8,492 nucleotides of DNA from Flectobacillus sp049240685. Its GTDB lineage: Bacteria > Bacteroidota > Bacteroidia > Cytophagales > Spirosomataceae. The first letter of the stretch is position 1. The number at the start of each line of letters is the position of its first letter. Location of the stretch: the NCBI RefSeq assembly GCF_049240685.1, contig NZ_JBMLSD010000036.1, positions 1 through 8,492 of the forward strand, written 5' to 3'. The position numbers were made by a program, and so were the translations under genes. The notes below the pieces were generated by a model. The model made no database searches, was not told where the DNA came from, and saw only the letters and a list, made by a program, of their open reading frames with translations. This document shows positions 1 through 5,358 of this stretch, piece after piece.

Positions 1-2819
1 TCCTTCAAAAACTTAGCCGTAAAACTACCTTTCACCTTAGCTACTTGCTCAGGTGTACCTTCAGCGATGATTTGTCCACCGTTGCGACCACCGTCTGGAC
101 CCAAGTCTATCACATGGTCGGATACTTTGATGACATCCAAATTATGCTCGATAATCAACACGGTATTTCCTTTATCTACAAGCTTTTGTAAAACTTCCAT
201 CAAAGCTTTAATATCTTGAAAATGAAGACCAGTCGTTGGTTCGTCGAGGATATAAATGGTTTTACCTGTATCTCTTTTCGAAAGTTCTTCCGCTAGTTTT
301 ACGCGTTGGGCTTCGCCACCCGAAAGGGTTGTTGCTTGCTGACCTAGCGTCAAATAGCCCAAGCCAACCTCATGTAAGGTCTGAACTTTACGTTGAATTT
401 TAGGTTGATTTTCGAAAAAGCTTACCGCCTGTTCTACCGTCATATCCAACACATCGGCAATGGATTTTCCTTTAAATCGCACTTCTAATGTTTCTCTGTT
501 AAAGCGTTTGCCTTTACATGTTTCGCAAGCGATATGTACATCAGGTAAAAACTCCATTTCGATTTTTTTCATTCCTGCGCCTTCACAATCCTCGCAACGA
601 CCGCCTTTTACGTTAAAGCTAAAACGTCCAGCTTTGTAACCACGAATTTTGGATTCTGGCAATTCGCAGAAAAGCGTTCGAATATCCGAAAACATTCCTG
701 TGTAAGTAGCAGGGTTGGAGCGTGGCGTGCGACCAATCGGCGACTGATCCACTTCAATTACTTTATCCAAAAACTCCAAACCTTCCACAGCCTTAAATGG
801 CATAGGTTCGCGTTTGCTATTAAAGAAATGGCGATTGAGAATCGGGAAAAGCGTTTCGTGAATCAAGGTAGATTTTCCCGAACCACTTACCCCAGAAATC
901 GCAATCATCTTGCCCAAAGGAAGCTTTAGCGTAACATTTTTGAGGTTATTGCCATTAGCACCTTTGATCACTAAAGTATTGCCATTGCCTTTACGGCGTT
1001 GTTTGGGTACTTCAATATTGGTCTCGCCGCTTAAAAATTTAGCAGTAGTCGAGTTATTTTTCAAAAACTCCTCAGGTGTTCCCTGACCCACAATCGAACC
1101 TCCGTGACGACCAGCACCAGGGCCAATATCCACGATATAGTCCGATTCGAGCATCATATCTTTGTCGTGTTCTACAACCAAAATAGAGTTGCCCAAATCA
1201 CGCAAATCTTTGAGCGCTTGAATCAATTTGACGTTGTCACGCTGGTGTAAACCAATACTTGGCTCGTCCATGATATACAAGACATTGGTCAACTGCGTAC
1301 CAATTTGGGTTGCCAAACGAATACGCTGCGCCTCGCCACCCGAAAGCGTTCTAAGTGGGCGGTTGAGCGTAAGATATTCCAAGCCAATGCCCGTCAAGAA
1401 ACCGATACGCTTGCGGATTTCTTTAAGAACCTCACGACCGATTACATTTTGGCGTTCAGACATACGCTCTTCGAGTCCTTCAAACCATTTGGCTAAGTCC
1501 GAAACATCTAGCTGTGCTAATTCTGCAATATTTTTATTATCTATTTTAAAGAAAAGTGCTTCTTTTTTCAGACGTGCTCCATTACAGTCTGGACAAATGC
1601 GAATCATCATAAAATCCTTGAGCCATTCTTGAATTTTATCCGAGCCACTTTCTTGTTGTCTTTTCAAGAAATTGATAATTCCCTCGTACTTGGTATTCCA
1701 TTCTGTACCTTCATATTTTTTGGAAGGAACTGGAACAGGCTCGTCAGAACCATACAACATAATTTCGACAGCTTCTTTAGGGAATTTATCGAGCGGAGTA
1801 GTCAAACTTACTTTAAATGGTTTGAGTAAAACCTCTAATTGTTTGAAAATCCACATCTCACGGTACTCACCAATCGGCGCAATCGCCCCACGGCTAATAC
1901 TGAGACTTTTATCAGGAAGGATAGCTTCTTCTGTGATTTCCTCAACAACTCCCAAACCTTGACAACAAGGACACCAGCCATAAGGAGAGTTGAACGAAAA
2001 GGTATTAGGCGCAGGTTCGTCGTAAGAAATCCCCGTTTTAGGATCCATCAAAAATTTAGAGAAATTACGCACTTCACCTTTTTCATCACGAATCATCATC
2101 AAGCCTTTTCCTTGGTTCAAGGCTGTTTGAACAGACTGTGAAAGACGGAAGCGGTCTTCTACTTTTACGACAATACGATCAATGACAATCTCGATATCGT
2201 GTATTTTAAAACGATCGAGCTGCATTTTTGGCTGAATATCCATCACCACGCCATCGACACGTACTTTGGTATAACCCAATTTGGCAATCTGCACAAAAAG
2301 CTCACGGTAATGTCCTTTACGACCTTTGACAATCGGAGCCAAAATGATTAGTTTCTGATTGTCATAATCATTGAGAATGACATCAATGATTTGATCGACC
2401 GACTGTTTAATCATTTTTTCGCCCGACAAATAACTAAATGCTTCTCCTGCGCGAGCATAGAACAAACGCATAAAGTCATAAATTTCGGTAACAGTACCTA
2501 CGGTCGAGCGAGGGTTTTTGGAAGTGGTCTTTTGCTCAATCGAAATTACAGGCGAAAGCCCATTGATTTTGTCCACATTGGGGCGTTCCATACCGCCAAT
2601 AAAGCTTCGGGCATAGGCCGAAAAACTTTCCATGTAACGACGCTGTCCTTCAGCATAAATGGTATCAAATGCTAACGAAGATTTCCCCGAACCACTGATG
2701 CCAGTAATAACGACAAGTTTGTTGCGAGGAATAGTGAGGTCAATATTCTTTAGGTTATGTTCTCTTGCTCCGAGCACTTCGATATGCTCATAGCCTGTGT
2801 TGTCTGTGAGGTTGGACAT
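1..2819 (-). CDS. uvrA: UvrA, excinuclease ABC subunit A (C-terminal tip cut by window edge)
   Basis: UvrA is the damage-recognising ATPase of nucleotide excision repair; it acts as a dimer with UvrB and hands damaged DNA to UvrB/UvrC. The reading frame is open from ATG at 2819 to base 1, giving 939 visible codons. It has the duplicated ABC layout of the family. The first Walker A is GISGSGKSS (residues 40-48), with LSGGEAQR at 492-499 and Walker B MDEP at 517-520. The second Walker A is GVSGSGKST (643-651), with LSGGEAQR from 832 and LDEP at 858-861. Zinc-finger cysteine pairs are C283/C286 with C409/C412, and C742/C745 with C765/C768 (the usual CxxC-x19-CxxC). The last visible residues, ...GTPEQVAKVKGSFTAKFLK, match the usual UvrA end, so probably only around ten residues are missing. 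The ATG is followed directly by a typical N-terminus (IEVLGAREHNLKNID). No clear promoter was found upstream. Confidence 0.98.
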   Translation of the reverse strand, partial: MSNLTDNTGYEHIEVLGAREHNLKNIDLTIPRNKLVVITGISGSGKSSLAFDTIYAEGQRRYMESFSAYARSFIGGMERPNVDKINGLSPVISIEQKTTSKNPRSTVGTVTEIYDFMRLFYARAGEAFSYLSGEKMIKQSVDQIIDVILNDYDNQKLIILAPIVKGRKGHYRELFVQIAKLGYTKVRVDGVVMDIQPKMQLDRFKIHDIEIVIDRIVVKVEDRFRLSQSVQTALNQGKGLMMIRDEKGEVRNFSKFLMDPKTGISYDEPAPNTFSFNSPYGWCPCCQGLGVVEEITEEAILPDKSLSISRGAIAPIGEYREMWIFKQLEVLLKPFKVSLTTPLDKFPKEAVEIMLYGSDEPVPVPSKKYEGTEWNTKYEGIINFLKRQQESGSDKIQEWLKDFMMIRICPDCNGARLKKEALFFKIDNKNIAELAQLDVSDLAKWFEGLEERMSERQNVIGREVLKEIRKRIGFLTGIGLEYLTLNRPLRTLSGGEAQRIRLATQIGTQLTNVLYIMDEPSIGLHQRDNVKLIQALKDLRDLGNSILVVEHDKDMMLESDYIVDIGPGAGRHGGSIVGQGTPEEFLKNNSTTAKFLSGETNIEVPKQRRKGNGNTLVIKGANGNNLKNVTLKLPLGKMIAISGVSGSGKSTLIHETLFPILNRHFFNSKREPMPFKAVEGLEFLDKVIEVDQSPIGRTPRSNPATYTGMFSDIRTLFCELPESKIRGYKAGRFSFNVKGGRCEDCEGAGMKKIEMEFLPDVHIACETCKGKRFNRETLEVRFKGKSIADVLDMTVEQAVSFFENQPKIQRKVQTLHEVGLGYLTLGQQATTLSGGEAQRVKLAEELSKRDTGKTIYILDEPTTGLHFQDIKALMEVLQKLVDKGNTVLIIEHNLDVIKVSDHVIDLGPDGGRNGGQIIAEGTPEQVAKVKGSFTAKFLK

Positions 2820-2855
2820 GAAATAAGGAATATAATTGAATGCAAAGGCAAAGGG

Positions 2856-2942
2856 ATAATTCACCAAGCCATTAATGGAGTAACATCAATTGCCTTAGTA
2901 AAGTTACCAAAATTTGTGAAGGTTTTAGAAGAAAGCTTTTAA
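2856..2942 (+). pseudogene. Possible remnant C-terminus of an unknown gene
   Basis: The spacer contains a short plus-strand frame ending at TAA 2940-2942 whose last 20 or so residues (…NGVTSIALVKLPKFVKVLEESF) look protein-like in composition. The upstream continuation of this frame runs antisense into uvrA and does not look like a real gene. If it is real, this would be the decayed tail of a gene that once lay here. I do not recognise the family. Chance is a serious alternative. Confidence 0.15.
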
Positions 2943-2943
2943 T

Positions 2944-2989
2944 AGTGGAGAAGGGGCAAAGGCACAGAGGCACAAAGTGGAGAAAGGGG
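2944..2989. repeat. Purine-rich intergenic repeat with direct-repeat flanks
   Basis: AGTGGAGAAGGGG (2944-2956) and AGTGGAGAAAGGGG (2976-2989) are near-identical direct repeats. They enclose a short tandem repeat, AGGCACAG (2960-2967) then AGGCACAA (2968-2975). It lies in the non-coding spacer between uvrA and the phosphoribosyltransferase gene. Strand asymmetry is strong (G/A on plus). I believe similar AGGCACAGAGGCACAAAG strings occur in other Bacteroidota genomes, but I could not check this. No function is assigned. Confidence 0.55.
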
Positions 2990-3000
2990 TATGCATAATT

Positions 3001-3040
3001 TAGTGATTGAGTGTTTGAGTGAGTTAGTGATTGATTTTAA
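3001..3040. repeat. GTGATTGAGTG-type degenerate repeat beside the hairpin
   Basis: The segment contains AGTGATTGAGTG, TTGAGTGAG and TTAGTGATTGATT, variants of a GTGATTGAGT unit. The inverted form AATCACTCAATA lies on the other side of the hairpin (about 3105-3116), so the hairpin at 3047-3092 has imperfect outer inverted repeats as well. The same type of sequence recurs at 5001-5034, also just before an ATTCTGTA hairpin. Confidence 0.5.
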
Positions 3041-3092
3041 GAAAAAAACCATTCTGTAGAGATGCAAACCCATACATCTCTACAAAATGGTT
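3041..3092 (-). terminator. Strong intrinsic terminator of the phosphoribosyltransferase gene (long palindrome)
   Basis: Arms 3047-3064 and 3075-3092 pair over 18 bp with a single U-G wobble, enclosing a 10-base loop. Read on the minus strand, the stem runs straight into a T7 tract (complement of 3042-3048), the form of a Rho-independent terminator. It begins 27 bases after the stop of the minus-strand phosphoribosyltransferase gene. On the plus strand there is no U-run after the stem, so it is directional. The stem is unusually long and AT-containing for a terminator, which suggests that a mobile or repeated palindrome has been used for this role. Confidence 0.8.
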
Positions 3093-3119
3093 GAGTATTT
3101 CAATAATCACTCAATATCT

Positions 3120-3626
3120 CTAGCTCAAATAAACGCCAACTTCATCAGGGTTGTCTAGGATAACTTTTACGTGCTCGTTAATCGTTGTAGATAATTCGTA
3201 CCCGATATAGTTGGCAGCAATTGGAAAGCGATGGTAGCCACGATCCACGATAACGGCTGTTTGAAGACGCTTCACATGCAAACGCAAAAATGGTGATAAG
3301 CCATAAGCGAAAGTACGACCCGTATTCAATACGTCGTCAACAACGACGATTGCCTTTTGTTCTAATAGGCTATCTTCACAGTCAAATGTGATACTTGGAT
3401 TAGGTATTTCTTTGTCCATATCAATAAGTACCGCAATGGCTTTGATGGGAGAGATACTTCCAATCATTTCGGCAAGTAATTTGGCAAACGAATATCCTTG
3501 TCCTTTGATACCAGCAATGATAATTTCAGATTCTTCAAAATTGTTTTCATATATCTCAAACGCAATACGTTTGATTTTTTGAAGTACCTGTGTTTGGTTT
3601 AGTATTTGATTATCTGTTAGTTCCAT
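3120..3626 (-). CDS. PyrR-like phosphoribosyltransferase domain protein
   Basis: This is a 168-residue type I phosphoribosyltransferase. The 5-phosphoribosyl-1-diphosphate binding loop is VVVDDVLNTGRT (residues 94-105). The strand before it (EIIIAGIKGQGYSFAKLL, 34-51) corresponds to the GI.(T/P)RG region of PyrR and relatives. The C-terminal part (VIVDRGYHRFPIAANYIG, 125-142) resembles the LVDRGHRELPI.AD(Y/F)VG segment of PyrR, the pyrimidine operon regulator/uracil phosphoribosyltransferase. It is slightly shorter than PyrR (about 180) and diverges in the N-terminal half, so I leave out a gene symbol. The substrate is unknown; a nucleobase salvage or PRPP-sensing role is inference. It stands alone, divergent from the DUF4783 gene, with its own terminator. 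The start is the ATG at 3626. Confidence 0.88.
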   Translation of the reverse strand: MELTDNQILNQTQVLQKIKRIAFEIYENNFEESEIIIAGIKGQGYSFAKLLAEMIGSISPIKAIAVLIDMDKEIPNPSITFDCEDSLLEQKAIVVVDDVLNTGRTFAYGLSPFLRLHVKRLQTAVIVDRGYHRFPIAANYIGYELSTTINEHVKVILDNPDEVGVYLS

Positions 3627-3673
3627 GATACGAAGATATTAAAACTTTATTGACCTCTATAGCTCTTTCTAAG

Positions 3674-3681
3674 CAATTATA
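3674..3681 (-). promoter_or_regulatory. Weak -7-like box for the phosphoribosyltransferase gene
   Basis: The minus strand reads TATAATTG, seven of eight positions matching the Bacteroidota TAnnTTTG box, about 48 bases before the ATG at 3626. Upstream TTG trinucleotides lie 16 and 23 bases away, neither at an ideal distance for a -33 element, so this is a tentative call. Confidence 0.25.
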
Positions 3682-3693
3682 GAGACGATTCTG

Positions 3694-3708
3694 ATTGCAA
3701 GTCGCAAT
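3694..3708. promoter_or_regulatory. Short inverted repeat ATTGC-N5-GCAAT in the divergent promoter region
   Basis: ATTGC and GCAAT are separated by AAGTC, forming a 15-base dyad. It lies about 75 to 90 bases upstream of the sigma-54-like promoter, a usual distance for an enhancer-binding protein site, and just upstream of the weak -7 box for the opposite gene. A 5-bp arm is short, so chance occurrence is quite possible. Confidence 0.25.
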
Positions 3709-3780
3709 ATTAAGACTTGAAAGATAAATTTTTAGATAATTGGATAAATAATATTCAAAAAAAAATGCTTTCAGGAGGGC

Positions 3781-3795
3781 TGGCACAATTTGTGC
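3781..3795 (+). promoter_or_regulatory. Sigma-54 (RpoN)-type -24/-12 promoter for the DUF4783 gene
   Basis: TGGCACAATTTGTGC has the invariant GG (3782-3783) and GC (3794-3795) separated by exactly 10 bases, and the full TGGCAC -24 block of the RpoN consensus. The -12 block is TGTGC rather than TTTGC. Predicted transcription start is around 3806-3807, giving a leader of about 35 bases to the ATG at 3841. No TAnnTTTG housekeeping box is visible before this gene. GCACAA-T-TTGTGC (3783-3795) is also a perfect palindrome, so a dimeric repressor site is an alternative reading. Confidence 0.5.
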
Positions 3796-3807
3796 GGAAT
3801 CACTGTC

Positions 3808-3829
3808 ATATAACTTCATCCAGTTATAT
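3808..3829 (+). promoter_or_regulatory. Perfect 8-bp leader hairpin before the DUF4783 start codon
   Basis: ATATAACT (3808-3815) and AGTTATAT (3822-3829) are perfect inverted repeats around a 6-base loop, TCATCC. In the mRNA predicted from the sigma-54-like promoter, the hairpin would begin within one or two bases of the 5' end and finish 11 bases before the ATG. It is AT-rich, so modest in stability. It could protect the 5' end, affect initiation, or be a DNA-level operator. Confidence 0.45.
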
Positions 3830-3840
3830 TGACACACAAC

Positions 3841-4245
3841 ATGAAAATACTACTTTCATTTATTCTTACTTTAATATTTTGGACTTCGTGGGGCGGTGCT
3901 GACCCACAAAGTTTTGCGGTTGGAAAATTACTTACGTCACTCAAACAAGGTCAAGCAAGTGAGCTAGCTTCGATGTTTGACGAGAATGTGGATTTATTAA
4001 TTGATGCTGAACAAATTGACTTTAGTGAGATTTCTCAAACGCACGCCGAAATCATTCTAAAGTCGTTCTTTAAACGTTGGCCACCACAAGACTTTCAGTT
4101 AGTTCATCAAGGTGCCAATTCTTTGTCTCAGTATTACAGAGGTCTGTACAAGACCAATCGGGGGAATTATGCGGTGTATATCCTGCTCAAAAGAAATCAG
4201 GATAGGTTTTTGGTCGAAAGTATTCAGTTTAGAAAAGAAAAGTAA
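3841..4245 (+). CDS. Small exported DUF4783-family protein
   Basis: A 134-residue protein with a Sec signal peptide: M-K followed by a hydrophobic core (residues 3-16) and a likely cleavage site after GGA (about residue 20, before DPQSF). The mature part is about 114 residues and fits the Bacteroidota DUF4783 pattern: a helical start (LLTSLKQGQASELASMFDEN), a LKSFFKRWPPQDFQLVHQG segment, and a C-terminal YRGLYKTNRGNYAVYILLKR strand region ending in IQFRKEK. The fold is likely of the NTF2/SnoaL-like alpha+beta cone type (inference). Function is unknown; it should act in the periplasm. I chose ATG 3841 because the upstream TTG at 3829 would only add four residues before the signal peptide. The gene is monocistronic: a sigma-54-like promoter lies before it and an intrinsic terminator 90 bases after it. 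Confidence 0.85.
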   Translation: MKILLSFILTLIFWTSWGGADPQSFAVGKLLTSLKQGQASELASMFDENVDLLIDAEQIDFSEISQTHAEIILKSFFKRWPPQDFQLVHQGANSLSQYYRGLYKTNRGNYAVYILLKRNQDRFLVESIQFRKEK

Positions 4246-4334
4246 TCTTTTGGAAGGTGTTGGAGATGTAGAGGTTAGCGCAAATAACGTGGAGTGAATC
4301 CTCTCATAATGTAGATTTGTTAAGAAATATTGAC

Positions 4335-4374
4335 AGCGTAGCAAGTGAAAATACTTAGCTACGCTTATTTTTTG
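4335..4374 (+). terminator. Intrinsic terminator of the DUF4783 gene
   Basis: AGCGTAGC (4335-4342) pairs perfectly with GCTACGCT (4358-4365); the adjacent AAGT and ACTT extend the stem past a one-base bulge. A T-rich run (TTATTTTTTG) follows at once on the plus strand. The -7 box of the next gene starts directly after the T-run. Confidence 0.8.
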
Positions 4375-4382
4375 TACATTTG
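4375..4382 (+). promoter_or_regulatory. Bacteroidota -7 promoter box of the YcxB-like gene
   Basis: TACATTTG is a perfect match to TAnnTTTG and is followed by CA, as often seen in this phylum. The expected start is about 7 bases downstream, giving a leader near 48 bases. The -33 element is poor (TTAG at 4355-4358, inside the terminator stem). The promoter abuts the preceding terminator. Confidence 0.6.
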
Positions 4383-4436
4383 CAGTCTGTTTGCGAACAA
4401 TAGCATAATTTACAATAAAGCATAAAGAACAACGAC

Positions 4437-4988
4437 ATGGCAAAAGGATATGCACAGGGTCAGCAAAGACGAATGGTGCAAATGCCAGTAAATCCACTGG
4501 CTATCAAAACAAAAAAGTATGCGCTTGATAAAAACAAGTTTATTACTCTTAATATGAGCCAAATGGTCAAAAATCAATGGTATTGGGGTTTTGTACCACT
4601 TGGACTTATCGCTGTGAACGCGGTGCTCAATATTACAGGTATTTATCACAATTACTGGATTTATGTATTGACTCTTATTGGAGCGATTGGTTATGTTGCT
4701 TTCTGGGCAATTCAATTTACGGGTGTAACGCAGTTGGATCAATACAAACAACTTTTTGAAAAATATCGCTACGAAATTGATAGTCGTCAAATTTTGATGA
4801 AAATTACAGACGAGCAAGGTGGTGTTATCAAATGGGATATGATCAAAACTGCTAGAAAAGAAAAAGAAGCTTATGTGTTGGATTTGGGTCAATATCAGTT
4901 TATCTATTTGCCATTCAGCATTTTCTCAAACGATAACGATAAGAAATTGATGGATAAAATCTTAAGAGATAAAGGTTTTATTTCTTAG
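4437..4988 (+). CDS. YcxB-like two-TM membrane protein
   Basis: A 183-residue protein with two predicted membrane helices (about residues 48-69 and 74-94) joined by a very short turn (YHNYW), and a C-terminal soluble region of about 90 residues. The C-terminal part, with IKWDMIKTARKEKEAYVLDL and then QFIYLPFSIFSNDNDKKLMDKILRDKG, resembles the YcxB-like C-terminal domain: a small beta-rich PH-like region ending in a polar helix. The N-terminus is basic and glutamine-rich (KGYAQGQQRR), so the amino end is likely cytoplasmic along with the C-terminal domain (positive-inside rule, inference). Function is unknown. The ATG start follows an A-rich leader without a Shine-Dalgarno sequence. It has its own promoter and is transcribed alone. 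Confidence 0.78.
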   Translation: MAKGYAQGQQRRMVQMPVNPLAIKTKKYALDKNKFITLNMSQMVKNQWYWGFVPLGLIAVNAVLNITGIYHNYWIYVLTLIGAIGYVAFWAIQFTGVTQLDQYKQLFEKYRYEIDSRQILMKITDEQGGVIKWDMIKTARKEKEAYVLDLGQYQFIYLPFSIFSNDNDKKLMDKILRDKGFIS

Positions 4989-5000
4989 ATAATCCCGAAT

Positions 5001-5080
5001 TGAGTGATTGGTGATTGAGTACATGAGTGATTATGTTAAAATCAGTATTCTGTATAGACGCAATGCTTGCGTCTTTAGCC
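5001..5080. repeat. Second, degenerate copy of the composite GTGATTGAGTG + ATTCTGTA hairpin repeat
   Basis: Bases 5001-5034 hold GAGTGATTG, GTGATTGAGT and GAGTGATTATG, then ATTCTGTATAGACGC. The hairpin is AGACGCAA (5056-5063), loop TGC, TTGCGTCT (5067-5074), perfect over 8 bp. The order (GTGATTGA units, about 10-15 bases, ATTCTGTA, then a dyad starting AGA.GCAA) matches the copy at 3001-3092, but the outer right arm is lost. No T-run follows on either strand, so it is not a convincing terminator by itself. Confidence 0.55.
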
Positions 5081-5105
5081 GAGTCAAAACCAACATTCTG
5101 GTATC

Positions 5106-5144
5106 AAAAAAGCGGTTGGAAAACAATTTCCGACCGCTTTTTTT
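5106..5144. terminator. Strong bidirectional intrinsic terminator
   Basis: AGCGGTTGGAAA (5111-5122) pairs with TTTCCGACCGCT (5127-5138) with one wobble and a 4-base loop, flanked by A6 on the left and T7 on the right. It therefore works as a Rho-independent terminator in both directions. It lies between convergent genes, the YcxB-like gene from the left and the CNNM-family gene from the right. Confidence 0.9.
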
Positions 5145-5177
5145 GATGAACTTTCAATAAAAAATAATAGCATTTTC

Positions 5178-5358
5178 AAATCTCTCCAATCTTTAATTTT
5201 TCAAATCTCCAAATCTCCAAATNNNNNNNNNNNNNNNNNNNNNNNNNNNNNNNNNNNNNNNNNNNNNNNNNNNNNNNNNNNNNNNNNNNNNNNNNNNNNN
5301 NNNNNNNNNNNNNNNNNNNNNNCAAATTTTCAAATCTTCAAATTTTCAAATCCAAATC
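5178..5358. repeat. AT-rich 8-bp tandem repeat (CAAATCTC / CAAATTTT), interrupted by the gap
   Basis: Left of the gap, CAAATCTC occurs at 5202-5209 and 5210-5217 with a partial unit to 5222, and a degenerate unit at 5178-5185. Right of the gap there are CAAATTTT (5323-5330), CAAATCTT (5331-5338), CAAATTTT (5339-5346) and two CAAATC (5347-5358). The last unit overlaps the stop codon of the CNNM-family gene. The repeat number is unknown because the array runs into undetermined sequence on both sides. Confidence 0.85.
5223..5322. other. Assembly gap of exactly 100 N
   Basis: One hundred undetermined bases lie inside the tandem repeat. A round 100 is commonly a placeholder for a gap of unknown length, so the true distance between the flanking genes is not known from this window. 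Confidence 0.97.

Noticed and set aside
1962..1973. UvrA zinc-finger motif written CPCC rather than the more usual CPxC
   Set aside because: The CxxC spacing (C283, C286) is preserved with an extra cysteine in between; this is a tolerated variant, not a defect.
1228..2141. Several plus-strand frames of 63 to 134 codons
   Set aside because: All are antisense to uvrA, whose motifs are intact on the minus strand.
3610..3837. A 75-codon minus-strand frame upstream of the phosphoribosyltransferase gene
   Set aside because: It overlaps the start of that gene and lies across the divergent promoter region and leader hairpin; its composition is unlike a folded protein.
4410..4892. A 160-codon minus-strand frame opposite the YcxB-like gene
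   Set aside because: It is fully antisense to a good plus-strand gene with membrane helices and a family-like C-terminus; the histidine/phenylalanine-rich translation is a shadow.
5202..5358. CRISPR-like array around the gap
   Set aside because: Units are only 8 bases, directly adjacent, without unique spacers; this is a simple tandem repeat.
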